A stretch of 15,389 bases of DNA, from assembly GCA_041487535.1 (NCBI GenBank), contig JBGPNM010000026.1, positions 1 to 15,389 of the forward strand. The letters are read 5' to 3'. Both the position numbers and the translations under genes were made by a program. Below, in pieces: positions 1 through 7,476 of the stretch. Source of the stretch: JANWHZ01 sp041487535. Lineage in GTDB: Bacteria; Patescibacteriota; Saccharimonadia; Saccharimonadales; UBA4665. Below the pieces are notes generated by a model. That model saw only the letters and a program-made list of their open reading frames with translations, did not search any database and was not told the origin of the DNA. Each line of letters starts with the position of its first letter. Within the stretch, counting starts at the first letter, position 1.

Positions 1-85
1 ATATAGCAGCCAAAAGGGCGAATGTATGTGGATTATCCTACTGCGTTACTACAAAACTTCAATTATACATAACCGCCCCGCCCGG

Positions 86-122
86 TTGCAACGACGGCCG
101 GATATGCTGTAGATTGGAGCTA
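86..122 (+). promoter_or_regulatory. promoter giving a likely leaderless transcript
   Basis: A -35-like TTGCAA (86-91) is followed after 18 bases by a -10-like TAGATT (110-115). The -10 ends exactly 7 bases before the ATG at 123, so transcription would begin at or next to the start codon. A GGAG at 116-119 lies only 3 bases from the ATG, too close to be a usual ribosome binding site. The rest of 1-85 holds no gene that I can see. Confidence 0.5.
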
Positions 123-794
123 ATGGTTGAAGATATAAAGAAGCAAAGGCCGCAATCGCCCGACGTAGTCCGCGTCCGGCGGGAAAGCCTGCAAAAATTG
201 CTGGACAATGTCAGTACCACGTCTGCCGAACGCGCGCTTGCGGCTTATAAATCGAATACCTCGTTCTCTCAGCTGCTCCGCCGAAACGCAAAAAAGATCG
301 CGCTAGCTTCGTTATTTGTAGGATTGACTCTAGCGATGTTTGGCTTGGTAGGCTTATGGTATAACTATAATCATTTTCAGTCCGCTCCCGATCCGGTTCC
401 CCTGAGCATACGTAAAAGCGTTTCCTACGATATATATTATCCTGACTCCAGCAAACTGCCGCAGGGCTACACGCTGAATGTAAATTCTTTTGCGAATGCA
501 CAGCAAGGGATAATAATTTATACGGTAAGTTATGGCAATAATCAGAAGTTAATATTTTCTTTACAGCAAAAACCGTCAGATAGCGATCTGCAGACCTTCT
601 ACCGGAATCAAGTACCGTTGCACTTTACATGGCCAGTCAATGTCGGTACGGCGATTGTCGGAGTTATCAGGCGACAGACGTTCGTCAGTTTGCCAACATC
701 TAAAGCTAATGTATGGATACTGGTCACCGGACCAGTTGATGTAAACCAAACACAGCTCAAGCAAGTGCTTCAAGCAATCCGAAAAGCCAACTAG
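123..794 (+). CDS. single-pass membrane protein with small extracellular domain, function unknown
   Basis: A 223-residue protein that I do not recognise as a named family. Residues 1-56 are polar and basic and probably cytoplasmic. Residues 57-80 form one strong membrane segment, and 81-223 form an outer domain rich in beta strands, containing YYPDSSKLPQGYTL and a C-terminal amphipathic stretch around VNQTQLKQVLQAI. The ATG at 123 is chosen over an in-frame TTG at 114 because a -35/-10 pair places the -10 seven bases before this ATG. The general plan (N-terminal anchor, compact outer domain of about 140 residues, C-terminal helix) resembles the protein at 7477-8055, but I see no clear sequence identity. 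It converges with the fibre gene. Its TAG stop lies at the junction with a palindromic element. Confidence 0.8.
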   Translation: MVEDIKKQRPQSPDVVRVRRESLQKLLDNVSTTSAERALAAYKSNTSFSQLLRRNAKKIALASLFVGLTLAMFGLVGLWYNYNHFQSAPDPVPLSIRKSVSYDIYYPDSSKLPQGYTLNVNSFANAQQGIIIYTVSYGNNQKLIFSLQQKPSDSDLQTFYRNQVPLHFTWPVNVGTAIVGVIRRQTFVSLPTSKANVWILVTGPVDVNQTQLKQVLQAIRKAN

Positions 795-974
795 TACCTC
801 CCCACGCCTACTGTGACGAGTATCCGGCTTTTCCCGGTGATGCCAGCGTATGTCAGCAGACCGTACCGTAAGCGAACCGTAGCTGTAGCTACGGTGAAGT
901 GCGTAACGGATCTGATGGCGTACGCTGGCGCTCCGGGGGAAGGCGGAGGCCGTCAGGGTGGCGTGGGGAGGTAC
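794..974. mobile_element. TA-flanked palindromic MITE-like element (181 bp)
   Basis: The ends are a perfect 15-bp inverted repeat: GTACCTCCCCACGCC at 794-808 and its complement at 960-974. Imperfect pairing continues inward, for example CCAGCGTA near 843 against TACGCTGG near 920, to a central 9-bp stem at 876-884/887-895 (ACCGTAGCT) with a 2-base loop. The symmetry axis is therefore the exact middle of the element. It is flanked by TA at 792-793 and TA at 975-976, as expected of an IS630/Tc1-mariner type insertion. It has no open frame of its own. Between two convergent genes it could also act as a two-way terminator hairpin, but no T-tract follows either end. Confidence 0.6.
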
Positions 975-986
975 TAACAATATTTC

Positions 987-3152
987 CTACGGGCCCAAGC
1001 CTTCTACGATAAACTGACGCATCGTGATTGTCGGTGAATGCAGGCTATTCGACCAATTCGACTCAACTTGCAAAGTCAATGAACCGTTGGTGGCGAAGTT
1101 TGCGGTAGCTGAGTTAGGCATCGCGTATCCACTGTTAACAGTTGCCGTACCAAATGTTACTATACCCTGGCTTTCTATAGCGGATGCACCACTAGGAGCA
1201 GCGTTACAGATCATTGTATAGTTAACCATCCATCCTTTGTTGGTAATGCCGGCGACCGGCGTATATGCCACACTTTGTGTAGCTAGTGCGGTGGCGCCGG
1301 CATTAACCTGCATTGTCTGAGTAGCCGTAAAGGAAGTACCGGTGCCGTAGACTCCTGCAGCTGTGATACGTATTACGCGCCCCGCAGTACAATAATTGGC
1401 CGGCATAGCATAATTGGTCGCAAAAGCCGTTGCACCAGAACCGGTGATAGTGTCACCAGCCTGTACAGAGGTATTAGATTTCAATAGCCCACCGATGCAA
1501 CTTACCCAGGCGCCATTTACTCCGCAAAGGAAGGAACGGCTGGTCGAACTGTAGAACATGCCGCCGTCTACTTCTGTTGGAGCGTTAGCTGTTGAGCCAG
1601 CACTAATCGTGGCGTCTGTATCTGTATCCAAAACCAACAACTCACCTGAGGTATTTGAGGTTCCTACCACCACGTTGTTGCCAGCCGCGGGCGTGAGGTT
1701 AATGGCCCCAGATGTGGTGGTAGCAAGGGTAATAGTCCCACTGGTGACATTTAACGCCATGTTGCCCGATCCAGCCTGCAGGGTGAGGCTTGATGCGGCA
1801 ACGGTGCTGCCTATAGTAATAGCATCCAAGCCAGTTGAGGTAGCCGTAGCGCCGATGCTAATGGTATTGGTTTTGCCAGAGGCCACATTGCCGTTACCTA
1901 TGTTAATAATTTCGCCGGCCGTTGATCGACCGAACGTAAGCGTGCCGGTATTGGCGGTGGATCCAATTGTGACCGTATTAACATTGGTCGTACCTACCGA
2001 TATGGTGCCTGACGTTGCGGCTTGGACGCCTATTGCGGTCGAGCCGTTACCGCCTTGGATAGTAGTCGTAGAGGCTGCTGCGTTAGCAGATCCGATAGTG
2101 ACGACCGAGGTGTTCGTACCTGTTGTGCCAGCACCGATGTCAACGTCGTGCGAGGTGGTAGAACTTCCTATCGAGATAGAACCGGCACCGGTACCGGCAT
2201 CGATACTCACCGTGTTACCGGTAGCTCCGTTGGAGCCGATGGCGATGGTTGAGCCGCCGGAAGCGTTCGAGTTGTTGCCGATGCTAATGGTATCGGTAAT
2301 CGCGCTGTTCGTCGCGCCGATCTGGATGGTCGTATTGCTAGCTGCAACCCCGAGGCTGAGCGTATTCCCGCTTCCGACCGGATTTATGGTTACGTTCGCA
2401 TTGTTGGCTGACGGACCGGCTACTTGGATAACGTTGGTATTGTTTGCCGTTTGGACGTCAAAAATGTCGGCAGTAGGCGAACCGGCTGACGTTTGGATGA
2501 CGGTCAGGCTGTTAATATTCGTGGTCGGCTGGAACGTATTGGTGCCTGTCCATGTCTGGGTAGCGGCAAGCTGCCCTAGTGCCGCCGCGTCCAATCCGTC
2601 GAGTTTATCGGCGTTGAACGCGTACGGCGTGGCGGTTAGCCGGACAAACGGCGTCATTTCGTTGTCACCGCCGCACGCGCTAGTAAAACTAGCGGCTCCT
2701 GCTGCAAGCGTACATGCCGAGGTATTACCAACCTGCAATGACAACCAAAGCGTCTGTTGGTTGAAATCTACCCCGGTATTGGTTTTTACGCCGCAAGTGC
2801 TGCCGGCGAGCACGCAAATTGAGCCGAGGTTAACCTGGTACGTACCGCTCGTTAACGTTACACCCCCAGTTGACGGCATGCCGGTCGAGCCAGCCACCAG
2901 ATAATCTTCAGTCCACAGCAACGTGCTGCCAGTGCCGGAGCTGTTACCATCCCGGTAGATCTTGAACTCCATGTTATACGTACCGTCCGCGATGTTGACG
3001 CCGGAAGAATTGACAATCTTACCTTCAAAACTCAGCTGAGAGTTAATCCCCGCGGTTGCATAGGTCCTAGCAGGCAACAGGCACGAAAAGCCCACAGCCA
3101 AGAATCCTATGGCTGCCCATATGCAAAAAACGGCGAATTTTCTTTGCGCCAT
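987..3152 (-). CDS. secreted beta-repeat fibre-like surface protein
   Basis: A 721-residue exported protein. Residues 6-30 are a signal or anchor segment ending near ARTYA. Residues 36-192 form an N-terminal domain of the type LSFEGKIVNSSG...DGTYNMEFKIY...TPYAFNADKLDG, common in Patescibacteria fibre proteins and resembling phage-tail or collar modules. Residues 255-500 hold about 20 short units of the form TIxIG or TVxIG with an 11-14 residue period, like the stacked beta-roll of YadA-type heads. Residues 525-721 form a C-terminal globular domain ending MRQFIVEGLGP. Cysteines occur in close pairs (113/120, 147/160, 543/552), suggesting disulfides. Composition is very rich in Thr, Ser, Asn, Gly and Ala. 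The ATG at 3152 is chosen over TTG 3188 because it starts a proper signal peptide and has a promoter 7 bases before it. It probably reaches out from the cell; the binding target is unknown. Confidence 0.82.
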   Translation of the reverse strand: MAQRKFAVFCIWAAIGFLAVGFSCLLPARTYATAGINSQLSFEGKIVNSSGVNIADGTYNMEFKIYRDGNSSGTGSTLLWTEDYLVAGSTGMPSTGGVTLTSGTYQVNLGSICVLAGSTCGVKTNTGVDFNQQTLWLSLQVGNTSACTLAAGAASFTSACGGDNEMTPFVRLTATPYAFNADKLDGLDAAALGQLAATQTWTGTNTFQPTTNINSLTVIQTSAGSPTADIFDVQTANNTNVIQVAGPSANNANVTINPVGSGNTLSLGVAASNTTIQIGATNSAITDTISIGNNSNASGGSTIAIGSNGATGNTVSIDAGTGAGSISIGSSTTSHDVDIGAGTTGTNTSVVTIGSANAAASTTTIQGGNGSTAIGVQAATSGTISVGTTNVNTVTIGSTANTGTLTFGRSTAGEIINIGNGNVASGKTNTISIGATATSTGLDAITIGSTVAASSLTLQAGSGNMALNVTSGTITLATTTSGAINLTPAAGNNVVVGTSNTSGELLVLDTDTDATISAGSTANAPTEVDGGMFYSSTSRSFLCGVNGAWVSCIGGLLKSNTSVQAGDTITGSGATAFATNYAMPANYCTAGRVIRITAAGVYGTGTSFTATQTMQVNAGATALATQSVAYTPVAGITNKGWMVNYTMICNAAPSGASAIESQGIVTFGTATVNSGYAMPNSATANFATNGSLTLQVESNWSNSLHSPTITMRQFIVEGLGP

Positions 3153-3159
3153 AGTCTCA

Positions 3160-3188
3160 AATATAACAGATAGCGAGACCTGCAACAA
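3160..3188 (-). promoter_or_regulatory. promoter of the fibre gene, leaderless type
   Basis: On the - strand TTGTTG (3188-3183) is followed by a 17-base spacer and TATATT (3165-3160), preceded by TG one base upstream (extended -10). Seven bases separate the -10 from the ATG at 3152. There is no Shine-Dalgarno sequence. This promoter suggests the fibre gene can be expressed apart from the DUF916-like pair that ends 60 bases upstream. Confidence 0.6.
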
Positions 3189-3212
3189 CGGTTACGTTTA
3201 ACGGTTTTTGGA

Positions 3213-4199
3213 TTAGCGGTTCAGAATATATTTTTTGAAGGGCTCGGTACGGCGAATGAGCCACACTACACCGGCTAATAAGAGGACAGAAAGACCGATC
3301 AGCAACGGCACTTTAACCAGCAGAATCGTTTTTTTGTACACCGTTACGTTGTCCACACCGTCCGCGTGGTAGCTGACAAGCATCGTGTACGGTCCGGGAA
3401 GCGAAAAAAATCTCTCAAGCCGCAGCGGCACGCTGAATACCCGCGACGTGCCGGGCAAGACTAAGCCGGAGTCGGTGTTAATAGCCCCCCGTGCGACTTC
3501 CCGGTGAGCCGGGCCGAACACCGTAACCAGCCCACGCGGCGCAGTTTGGGTATTGCCGGTATTCTTAAACACGATATCGACGCTAGACGGAATTTGGGTC
3601 GCCCAAGGACGCTGTCCTATCGATTCCAGATGAACCGCGTTTACTTCGTGCCCCGATGCCGTTAGAAATACCAGCGTCGAAACGACCTCGTTGGCCGTGA
3701 TGCGATTGCCAGGAGCGCCCGCGGGAGCTGCGACTTTAAACAATAGCGCTGCATAATGGCCGCCGGGCGCCAAACGATCGGTATGGGCAACCGTAATCGG
3801 AACAGTCTGACTGCTTCCCGGCGCAAGCATAAGGTGTATTGCGCCCACGTCCATCCAAGCGGCCAGCCCGTGAGAGTTGTCGGGAGATCGGCCGCTGACA
3901 AAATTGAGACTACCGGATCTAACACCGAGCGAACTGAAATCCTGCGCCGAAAGTGACAGCGTGACCGCCGACGCAGTGTTATTAGTCACCGTACTGCTGA
4001 AGGTGACTTGCTGCTGCCCGCTGGCGACCGCGAGCTGTTCTATGGCCGGGGAGACTATTAATCCTTGCGGCAGAGCAGCAGCACGAACAGGCGACGAGAG
4101 CAACGCAGTGAAGCATAGGCCGGCAGCGGTGCTGCCGATAATAGCGACGGAACGGAACTTTTCGCCCAAAGTGTGCAAACGCATGCTATGTACCGTCAT
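3213..4199 (-). CDS. DUF916-like membrane-anchored surface protein (second of pair)
   Basis: A 328-residue protein. Residues 1-41 are a signal peptide ending near SSPVRAA. Residues 45-185 resemble the beta-sandwich of DUF916 (the WxL-interacting protein peptidoglycan domain): LIVSPAIEQL, VTNNTASAVTLSL, MLAPGSSQTVPITV, GGHYAALLF. Residues 190-290 form a second beta-sandwich containing VDIVFKNTGNTQTAPRGLVTVFG. Residues 294-315 are a membrane helix, followed by a short basic tail (RRTEPFKKYILNR). This is the layout of Gram-positive WxL-interacting proteins. The start at 4199 overlaps the upstream stop as ATGA, implying translational coupling; a longer in-frame start at 4256 would overlap that gene by 61 bases. 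Family placement is by motif pattern only. A generic Ig-like fold is the alternative. Confidence 0.78.
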   Translation of the reverse strand: MTVHSMRLHTLGEKFRSVAIIGSTAAGLCFTALLSSPVRAAALPQGLIVSPAIEQLAVASGQQQVTFSSTVTNNTASAVTLSLSAQDFSSLGVRSGSLNFVSGRSPDNSHGLAAWMDVGAIHLMLAPGSSQTVPITVAHTDRLAPGGHYAALLFKVAAPAGAPGNRITANEVVSTLVFLTASGHEVNAVHLESIGQRPWATQIPSSVDIVFKNTGNTQTAPRGLVTVFGPAHREVARGAINTDSGLVLPGTSRVFSVPLRLERFFSLPGPYTMLVSYHADGVDNVTVYKKTILLVKVPLLIGLSVLLLAGVVWLIRRTEPFKKYILNR

Positions 4200-5260
4200 C
4201 TTCGTCGAATGCGTATGCGCCGTACGCCCCAGACGGTCGTCCGGCCGATTGACCACATGCCCACCAGCAACAAGGCCACGACGGCGACTGCGCCGAGGAT
4301 CAACTTCCAGGGGATTACCCAGAAGGAAATTTCGCTTGTCACCGGAATGACTTGCTTCCCGTTGTTATACACCAGCGTCAGCTTGGCATAGTATTTGCCA
4401 AAACGGAATTTGTTGGCTTTCGAAAAATCCCACGATAGCTGCTTGACAGGCTTGCCTTGTTTGTCGGTAATAGCTTGCCCGTCGAGTGTTTTATTCCCGT
4501 ACACCGGGAAGCTGTCCGACCACGACATTTGAAAATTGCGATCAGAATGCGGCAAAACGTTGCCCCCGGCACCATTTACGGTCATGGCGGCGATGGTATG
4601 AGTCATATCGCTGCTGCGGCTGATATATATGTTACCGAACGGCGCCATGTATATATTGCCGCCATTACGGACGCTGACAGTGAACGTTGCAGGCAAGTAT
4701 TCATACACATGCCGGTCGGCACTGAAGCCGGATATGCTGACCTGGCGGTTTTCGTTGCCCGATCCGGTGTCGACCAGCACAAAGACGCCGTTGGAGGCTT
4801 TGATAATATTTGCGTGCTTCTGCTCGGCAACACGAACATCCGGTTTGAACACGACTGCATAGTAATATCCGAGTGCAGCTGTCTTCGGCAAACTAATTGT
4901 CATCGATACAGCCGTCCAAACGCTTGGTTGAGCGATAAATGTTGACGGCGAAAATGTCACCCAATCGACCGACGGGTCAGCAGGTGAAGGTGGTTTGATA
5001 ATGGCCTGCCCACTGGTGCCACTAGGCCCGAACGTATCAAGCTCCATGTTGATTTTGACGGGCTGCACGCTGTTGTTCATCAGCTGCAACTTTTTAGTAA
5101 CACTCGTACCGGGTTGGATTGTCAAGCTCATCGACACCGGCGACGTCGTCAGACTGATAGCCGTCCCGGCCGCTGCGGCCGGCCTTGGCATCAAGACGCT
5201 CAACAATACCACCGAGACCGCAAGCCACATCAGCTTATAAAGCTTGTGAGTACTAACCAT
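4196..5260 (-). CDS. DUF916-like membrane-anchored surface protein (first of pair)
   Basis: A 354-residue protein. The signal peptide spans 1-31 (hydrophobic 10-24, ending PAAAAG). The first beta-sandwich, 35-165, contains ISLTTSPVSMSLTIQPGTS, KKLQLMNNSVQPVKI, and then LPKTAALGYYYAVVFKP. This is the order seen in DUF916 domains: conserved strand, pro-gly turn, MNNS/TNTS asparagines, then the G-x-Y-A-V/I-x-F strand. A second beta domain spans 170-312 (FTVSVRNGGNIYMAPFGNIYI). A membrane helix at 315-337 is followed by an Arg-rich tail (GVRRIRIRRR). It shares its whole architecture with the next gene, so the two look like ancient duplicates. Its job is probably to hold WxL-like subunits at the membrane or wall. 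The ATG at 5260 is chosen over 5299, which would run into the upstream gene. Confidence 0.78.
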   Translation of the reverse strand: MVSTHKLYKLMWLAVSVVLLSVLMPRPAAAAGTAISLTTSPVSMSLTIQPGTSVTKKLQLMNNSVQPVKINMELDTFGPSGTSGQAIIKPPSPADPSVDWVTFSPSTFIAQPSVWTAVSMTISLPKTAALGYYYAVVFKPDVRVAEQKHANIIKASNGVFVLVDTGSGNENRQVSISGFSADRHVYEYLPATFTVSVRNGGNIYMAPFGNIYISRSSDMTHTIAAMTVNGAGGNVLPHSDRNFQMSWSDSFPVYGNKTLDGQAITDKQGKPVKQLSWDFSKANKFRFGKYYAKLTLVYNNGKQVIPVTSEISFWVIPWKLILGAVAVVALLLVGMWSIGRTTVWGVRRIRIRRR

Positions 5261-5269
5261 ACGTTGGAT

Positions 5270-5299
5270 AGTATAGCGGCTAGAACGATCCGGCGCCAA
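5270..5299 (-). promoter_or_regulatory. candidate internal promoter for the DUF916-like pair
   Basis: On the - strand TTGGCG (5299-5294), an 18-base spacer and TATACT (5275-5270) lie across the 3' end of the upstream surface-protein gene, 9 bases before the ATG at 5260. No Shine-Dalgarno sequence lies in the 19-base gap between the two genes. Read-through from upstream remains possible. Confidence 0.4.
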
Positions 5300-6308
5300 T
5301 CAATGTGATGGTATCCGCGTAATCACTAGCCGGTTGTGTGGTAGCAGAGATGTTTACCAATTCGTGTAATGTCTGGGCAACATTCGTAGCAGTGGTACCA
5401 CTAGTTGCGATGCTGTTAAATGCAGAGCTGCTGAGAGCACCTCCGTGGTTGCTTCCGGTGTAGGTATAGTTAGTCGTAGCATTAGCGCTGACTCCCAAGC
5501 CGTACTGCTCGGTACCTGGCGTGCTGAAGTCAACGCTGCTTCCGCCAGCGACAGATGGTATCGTATGGCTCGCATTTGTTGAATGCAGGCCTGCGTTCGC
5601 ATCCATAGCGTATAGGTTCCAGCCGTTGGTGGCGTTGGTGTTTATGGTTGTAACAGCGCCTGTGGATACGGTGAGGGCACTGGCGGACAGCGTTGCGATT
5701 GGATCGGCTCCACTAGTAAGGCCACTAAGTGCCATCGTGAAGGTCGGTGAAACCGTACCGTTAATGGTATAGGAGTTGTCCGTGCTGAGGCTCAGCACAT
5801 CAAAGGCGGCTGTCTTGCTGTCGGAGCCCACTGTGACCAGTGCGCTATATACACCGCCCGAACCGGGGTTCGTTACCGCTGAGGTTGACGTTAATACGGT
5901 GCAGTATTCGGTTGTCGCTGCTAACGCGGAAATGTTGGAAATGCTTATAGTAGTACCCGAGCCGCTCGCTGCCAGCGTGGACCCGCTTGTCAGCGGTGTC
6001 GAACCGGGGAAATAGTTGGCACAACCAGTACTCGATATAGACTGGGTGCCGTTGACCGTACCGCCAGTGAAAGCATTAAAGTTAACGCTCGCAGTCGTAG
6101 CGCCCGCTCCAACAGTTTTAAAGTCAAGCGCAAAAGCTTGGTTCGCTGAAACGATCATAGGGTTGACATTGCTGGCCCCGCCTAGCTCCAGTATGCTGGT
6201 ATTCGTCAGCGCCCCGGCAAACACCCGAGAATTAAGCATCGGGACGATGGCCAATGCAAGCGCCAATATCAGAGTGCCTGATATTCTCAGTTTGTAGTTC
6301 TTAGTCAT
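5280..6308 (-). CDS. secreted WxL-like surface subunit
   Basis: A 342-residue secreted protein. The signal peptide spans 1-31 (LILALALAIVPML, ending SRVFAGA) and there is no C-terminal membrane helix or LPxTG. Residues 35-175 form an N-terminal beta domain with a cysteine pair (96 and 136). Residues 180-342 form a domain with SPTFTMALSGL, NATNGWNLYAMDANAGLHS, YGLGVS and a C-terminal ASDYADTITLIGAGSF. The WNL at 230-232 sits where the first W-x-L motif lies in WxL wall-binding domains; the second W-x-L, normally near the C terminus, is absent. The C-terminal domain is shared with the neighbour at 6418-7458. This is the only gene here with a fair Shine-Dalgarno (AAGGA, 10 bases before the ATG), which suggests strong expression. 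It could be a main surface-layer or pilus-like subunit; that role is inferred. Confidence 0.78.
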   Translation of the reverse strand: MTKNYKLRISGTLILALALAIVPMLNSRVFAGALTNTSILELGGASNVNPMIVSANQAFALDFKTVGAGATTASVNFNAFTGGTVNGTQSISSTGCANYFPGSTPLTSGSTLAASGSGTTISISNISALAATTEYCTVLTSTSAVTNPGSGGVYSALVTVGSDSKTAAFDVLSLSTDNSYTINGTVSPTFTMALSGLTSGADPIATLSASALTVSTGAVTTINTNATNGWNLYAMDANAGLHSTNASHTIPSVAGGSSVDFSTPGTEQYGLGVSANATTNYTYTGSNHGGALSSSAFNSIATSGTTATNVAQTLHELVNISATTQPASDYADTITLIGAGSF

Positions 6309-6318
6309 AATTAGATAG

Positions 6319-6323
6319 TCCTT
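6319..6323 (-). promoter_or_regulatory. Shine-Dalgarno AAGGA
   Basis: AAGGA on the - strand lies 10 bases before the ATG at 6308. It is the clearest ribosome binding site in the window. The surrounding 6309-6417 is AT-rich and intergenic, with a TTGACT at about 6387-6382, but no convincing -10 box at the right distance. Confidence 0.45.
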
Positions 6324-6417
6324 ATGTGAGGTGACCTTAGTTGATGCTACTAGCGTAACCGTAATTAAATCAAAATGCTATAGTCAAATTGTCCACAGCC
6401 GGAACGCCGACAAAGCG

Positions 6418-7458
6418 TTAGTAATTGGCCGAAGCGATAAACGTAAAGACTTCGCCGTAATCGGTTGCGGGCGGGGCTGAGAGCGACGCTTTGACTTGCA
6501 CGGTCGCGCTGGCAGTACCGCCGGTAATCGCCGCCGAAGACGTCAGCATTTGGGCGAACGCTGCAGCAGCTTCCGCTCCCACCGTACTGCCGGTACCGCC
6601 ATAGGGGGAGACCTTGGTAAGCGGTCCGCCAGAAGACTGGCTCGGGTTAGTCACCTGAATCCCGATTCCCTGGCTCTGGCCAGCCAGGTTGGCGCTCACG
6701 GATGGGATGTTATAACTCTGGGAACTGCTGTGAAACCCTCCATACTGTCCGTCCACATACACGCTGCCGCCGTACCCGCCGTTCGTCGCAAAGGTAAAAG
6801 ATATGCTGGAGCTGGTCGCGATAGTATCGGGTACAAAGCTGCCCAAACTGGCTGAATTGGGCGAGACAGAGAATGACAACGTGAGCGCGACGGTAGCTAG
6901 CGTTGCCACGCCGCTGTACGCCGTATGAGGAAACAACCCCGGGTTGGCTGACACTTTGGCCTTGTTCGTGACGCCCGGGGTCAGCCCTTCGATAAGCGTC
7001 CCAGTGCTGCTGCCCCAGGCGCTATACGTTTGGAAGACACGGGTGGAGTTGAGCGTGCCGTCAGCCTGCACATAACTCGTGGTCGTATACCCGTCGACAG
7101 AATTCTGGATCGCGATATCATAGGTGGTGTCGGTTGGGTTGCTGCTTGTATCGATCACGATATTAAGTTTGTTGTAGTACGTGCCGGAACCATTACTAAG
7201 CGTCGGCACACCGGGCACATTGATTTGCTCGGTTTGGATCGAGCCGGTGTTAGCCGTGTCGTTCGTACCGGTTGCAGTGCCGTTGGTCTGCTCGCCGACC
7301 GATCCCTGGACTTTATACGTGCTGGACGAAGCGCTGTTCGTTCCGCCGGCTCCGACACTGTAACTCTTTAGCTGATAGGTGGAGCTTGACGAAAAAGCGC
7401 CGAACGCCGTTAGGCCGGCGACCATCAACAGCGGTATCCATTTGAGCATGCTGTTCAT
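6418..7458 (-). CDS. secreted surface protein with Fn3-like and WxL-like C-terminal domain
   Basis: A 346-residue protein with a signal peptide at 1-21 (LKWIPLLMVAGLTAFGAF). Residues 26-75 are low in complexity and rich in Ser, Thr and Gly. Residues 80-187 look like an Fn3-type domain (VPGVPTLSNGSGTYYNKLNI to LIEGLTPGVTNKAKVSA). Residues 190-346 match the last domain of the next gene: LSFSVSPNSASLGSF, ATNGGYGGSVYVDG, SYNIPSVSA, and a terminal ATDYGEVFTFIASANY. The tryptophan of the WxL-like motif is missing here. It begins 18 bases after the previous stop without a Shine-Dalgarno, so it is probably co-transcribed with 7477-8055. It probably sits on the cell surface next to the 5280-6308 product, as a minor or tip subunit. 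That role is a guess from context. Confidence 0.76.
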   Translation of the reverse strand: MNSMLKWIPLLMVAGLTAFGAFSSSSTYQLKSYSVGAGGTNSASSSTYKVQGSVGEQTNGTATGTNDTANTGSIQTEQINVPGVPTLSNGSGTYYNKLNIVIDTSSNPTDTTYDIAIQNSVDGYTTTSYVQADGTLNSTRVFQTYSAWGSSTGTLIEGLTPGVTNKAKVSANPGLFPHTAYSGVATLATVALTLSFSVSPNSASLGSFVPDTIATSSSISFTFATNGGYGGSVYVDGQYGGFHSSSQSYNIPSVSANLAGQSQGIGIQVTNPSQSSGGPLTKVSPYGGTGSTVGAEAAAAFAQMLTSSAAITGGTASATVQVKASLSAPPATDYGEVFTFIASANY

Positions 7459-7476
7459 TGTAAGGGGTGATACTGC

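Noticed and set aside
1650..2390. CRISPR-like or tandem DNA repeat array
   Set aside because: The repetition is at protein level (TIxIG units) with divergent codons and no constant repeat or spacer length.
1558..2904. A 448-residue open frame on the + strand opposite the fibre gene
   Set aside because: It mirrors the repetitive codons of the fibre gene and yields a Val/Pro/Ala-rich product with no domain. The - strand frame has a signal peptide, recognisable domains and a promoter.
4200..4256. N-terminal extension of the second DUF916-like protein to 4256
   Set aside because: It would overlap the upstream gene by 61 bases and put a polar stretch before the signal peptide; the ATGA start at 4199 is simpler.
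4457..4945. A 162-residue + strand frame opposite the DUF916-like gene
   Set aside because: No recognisable domain or promoter, and the opposite strand is clearly coding.
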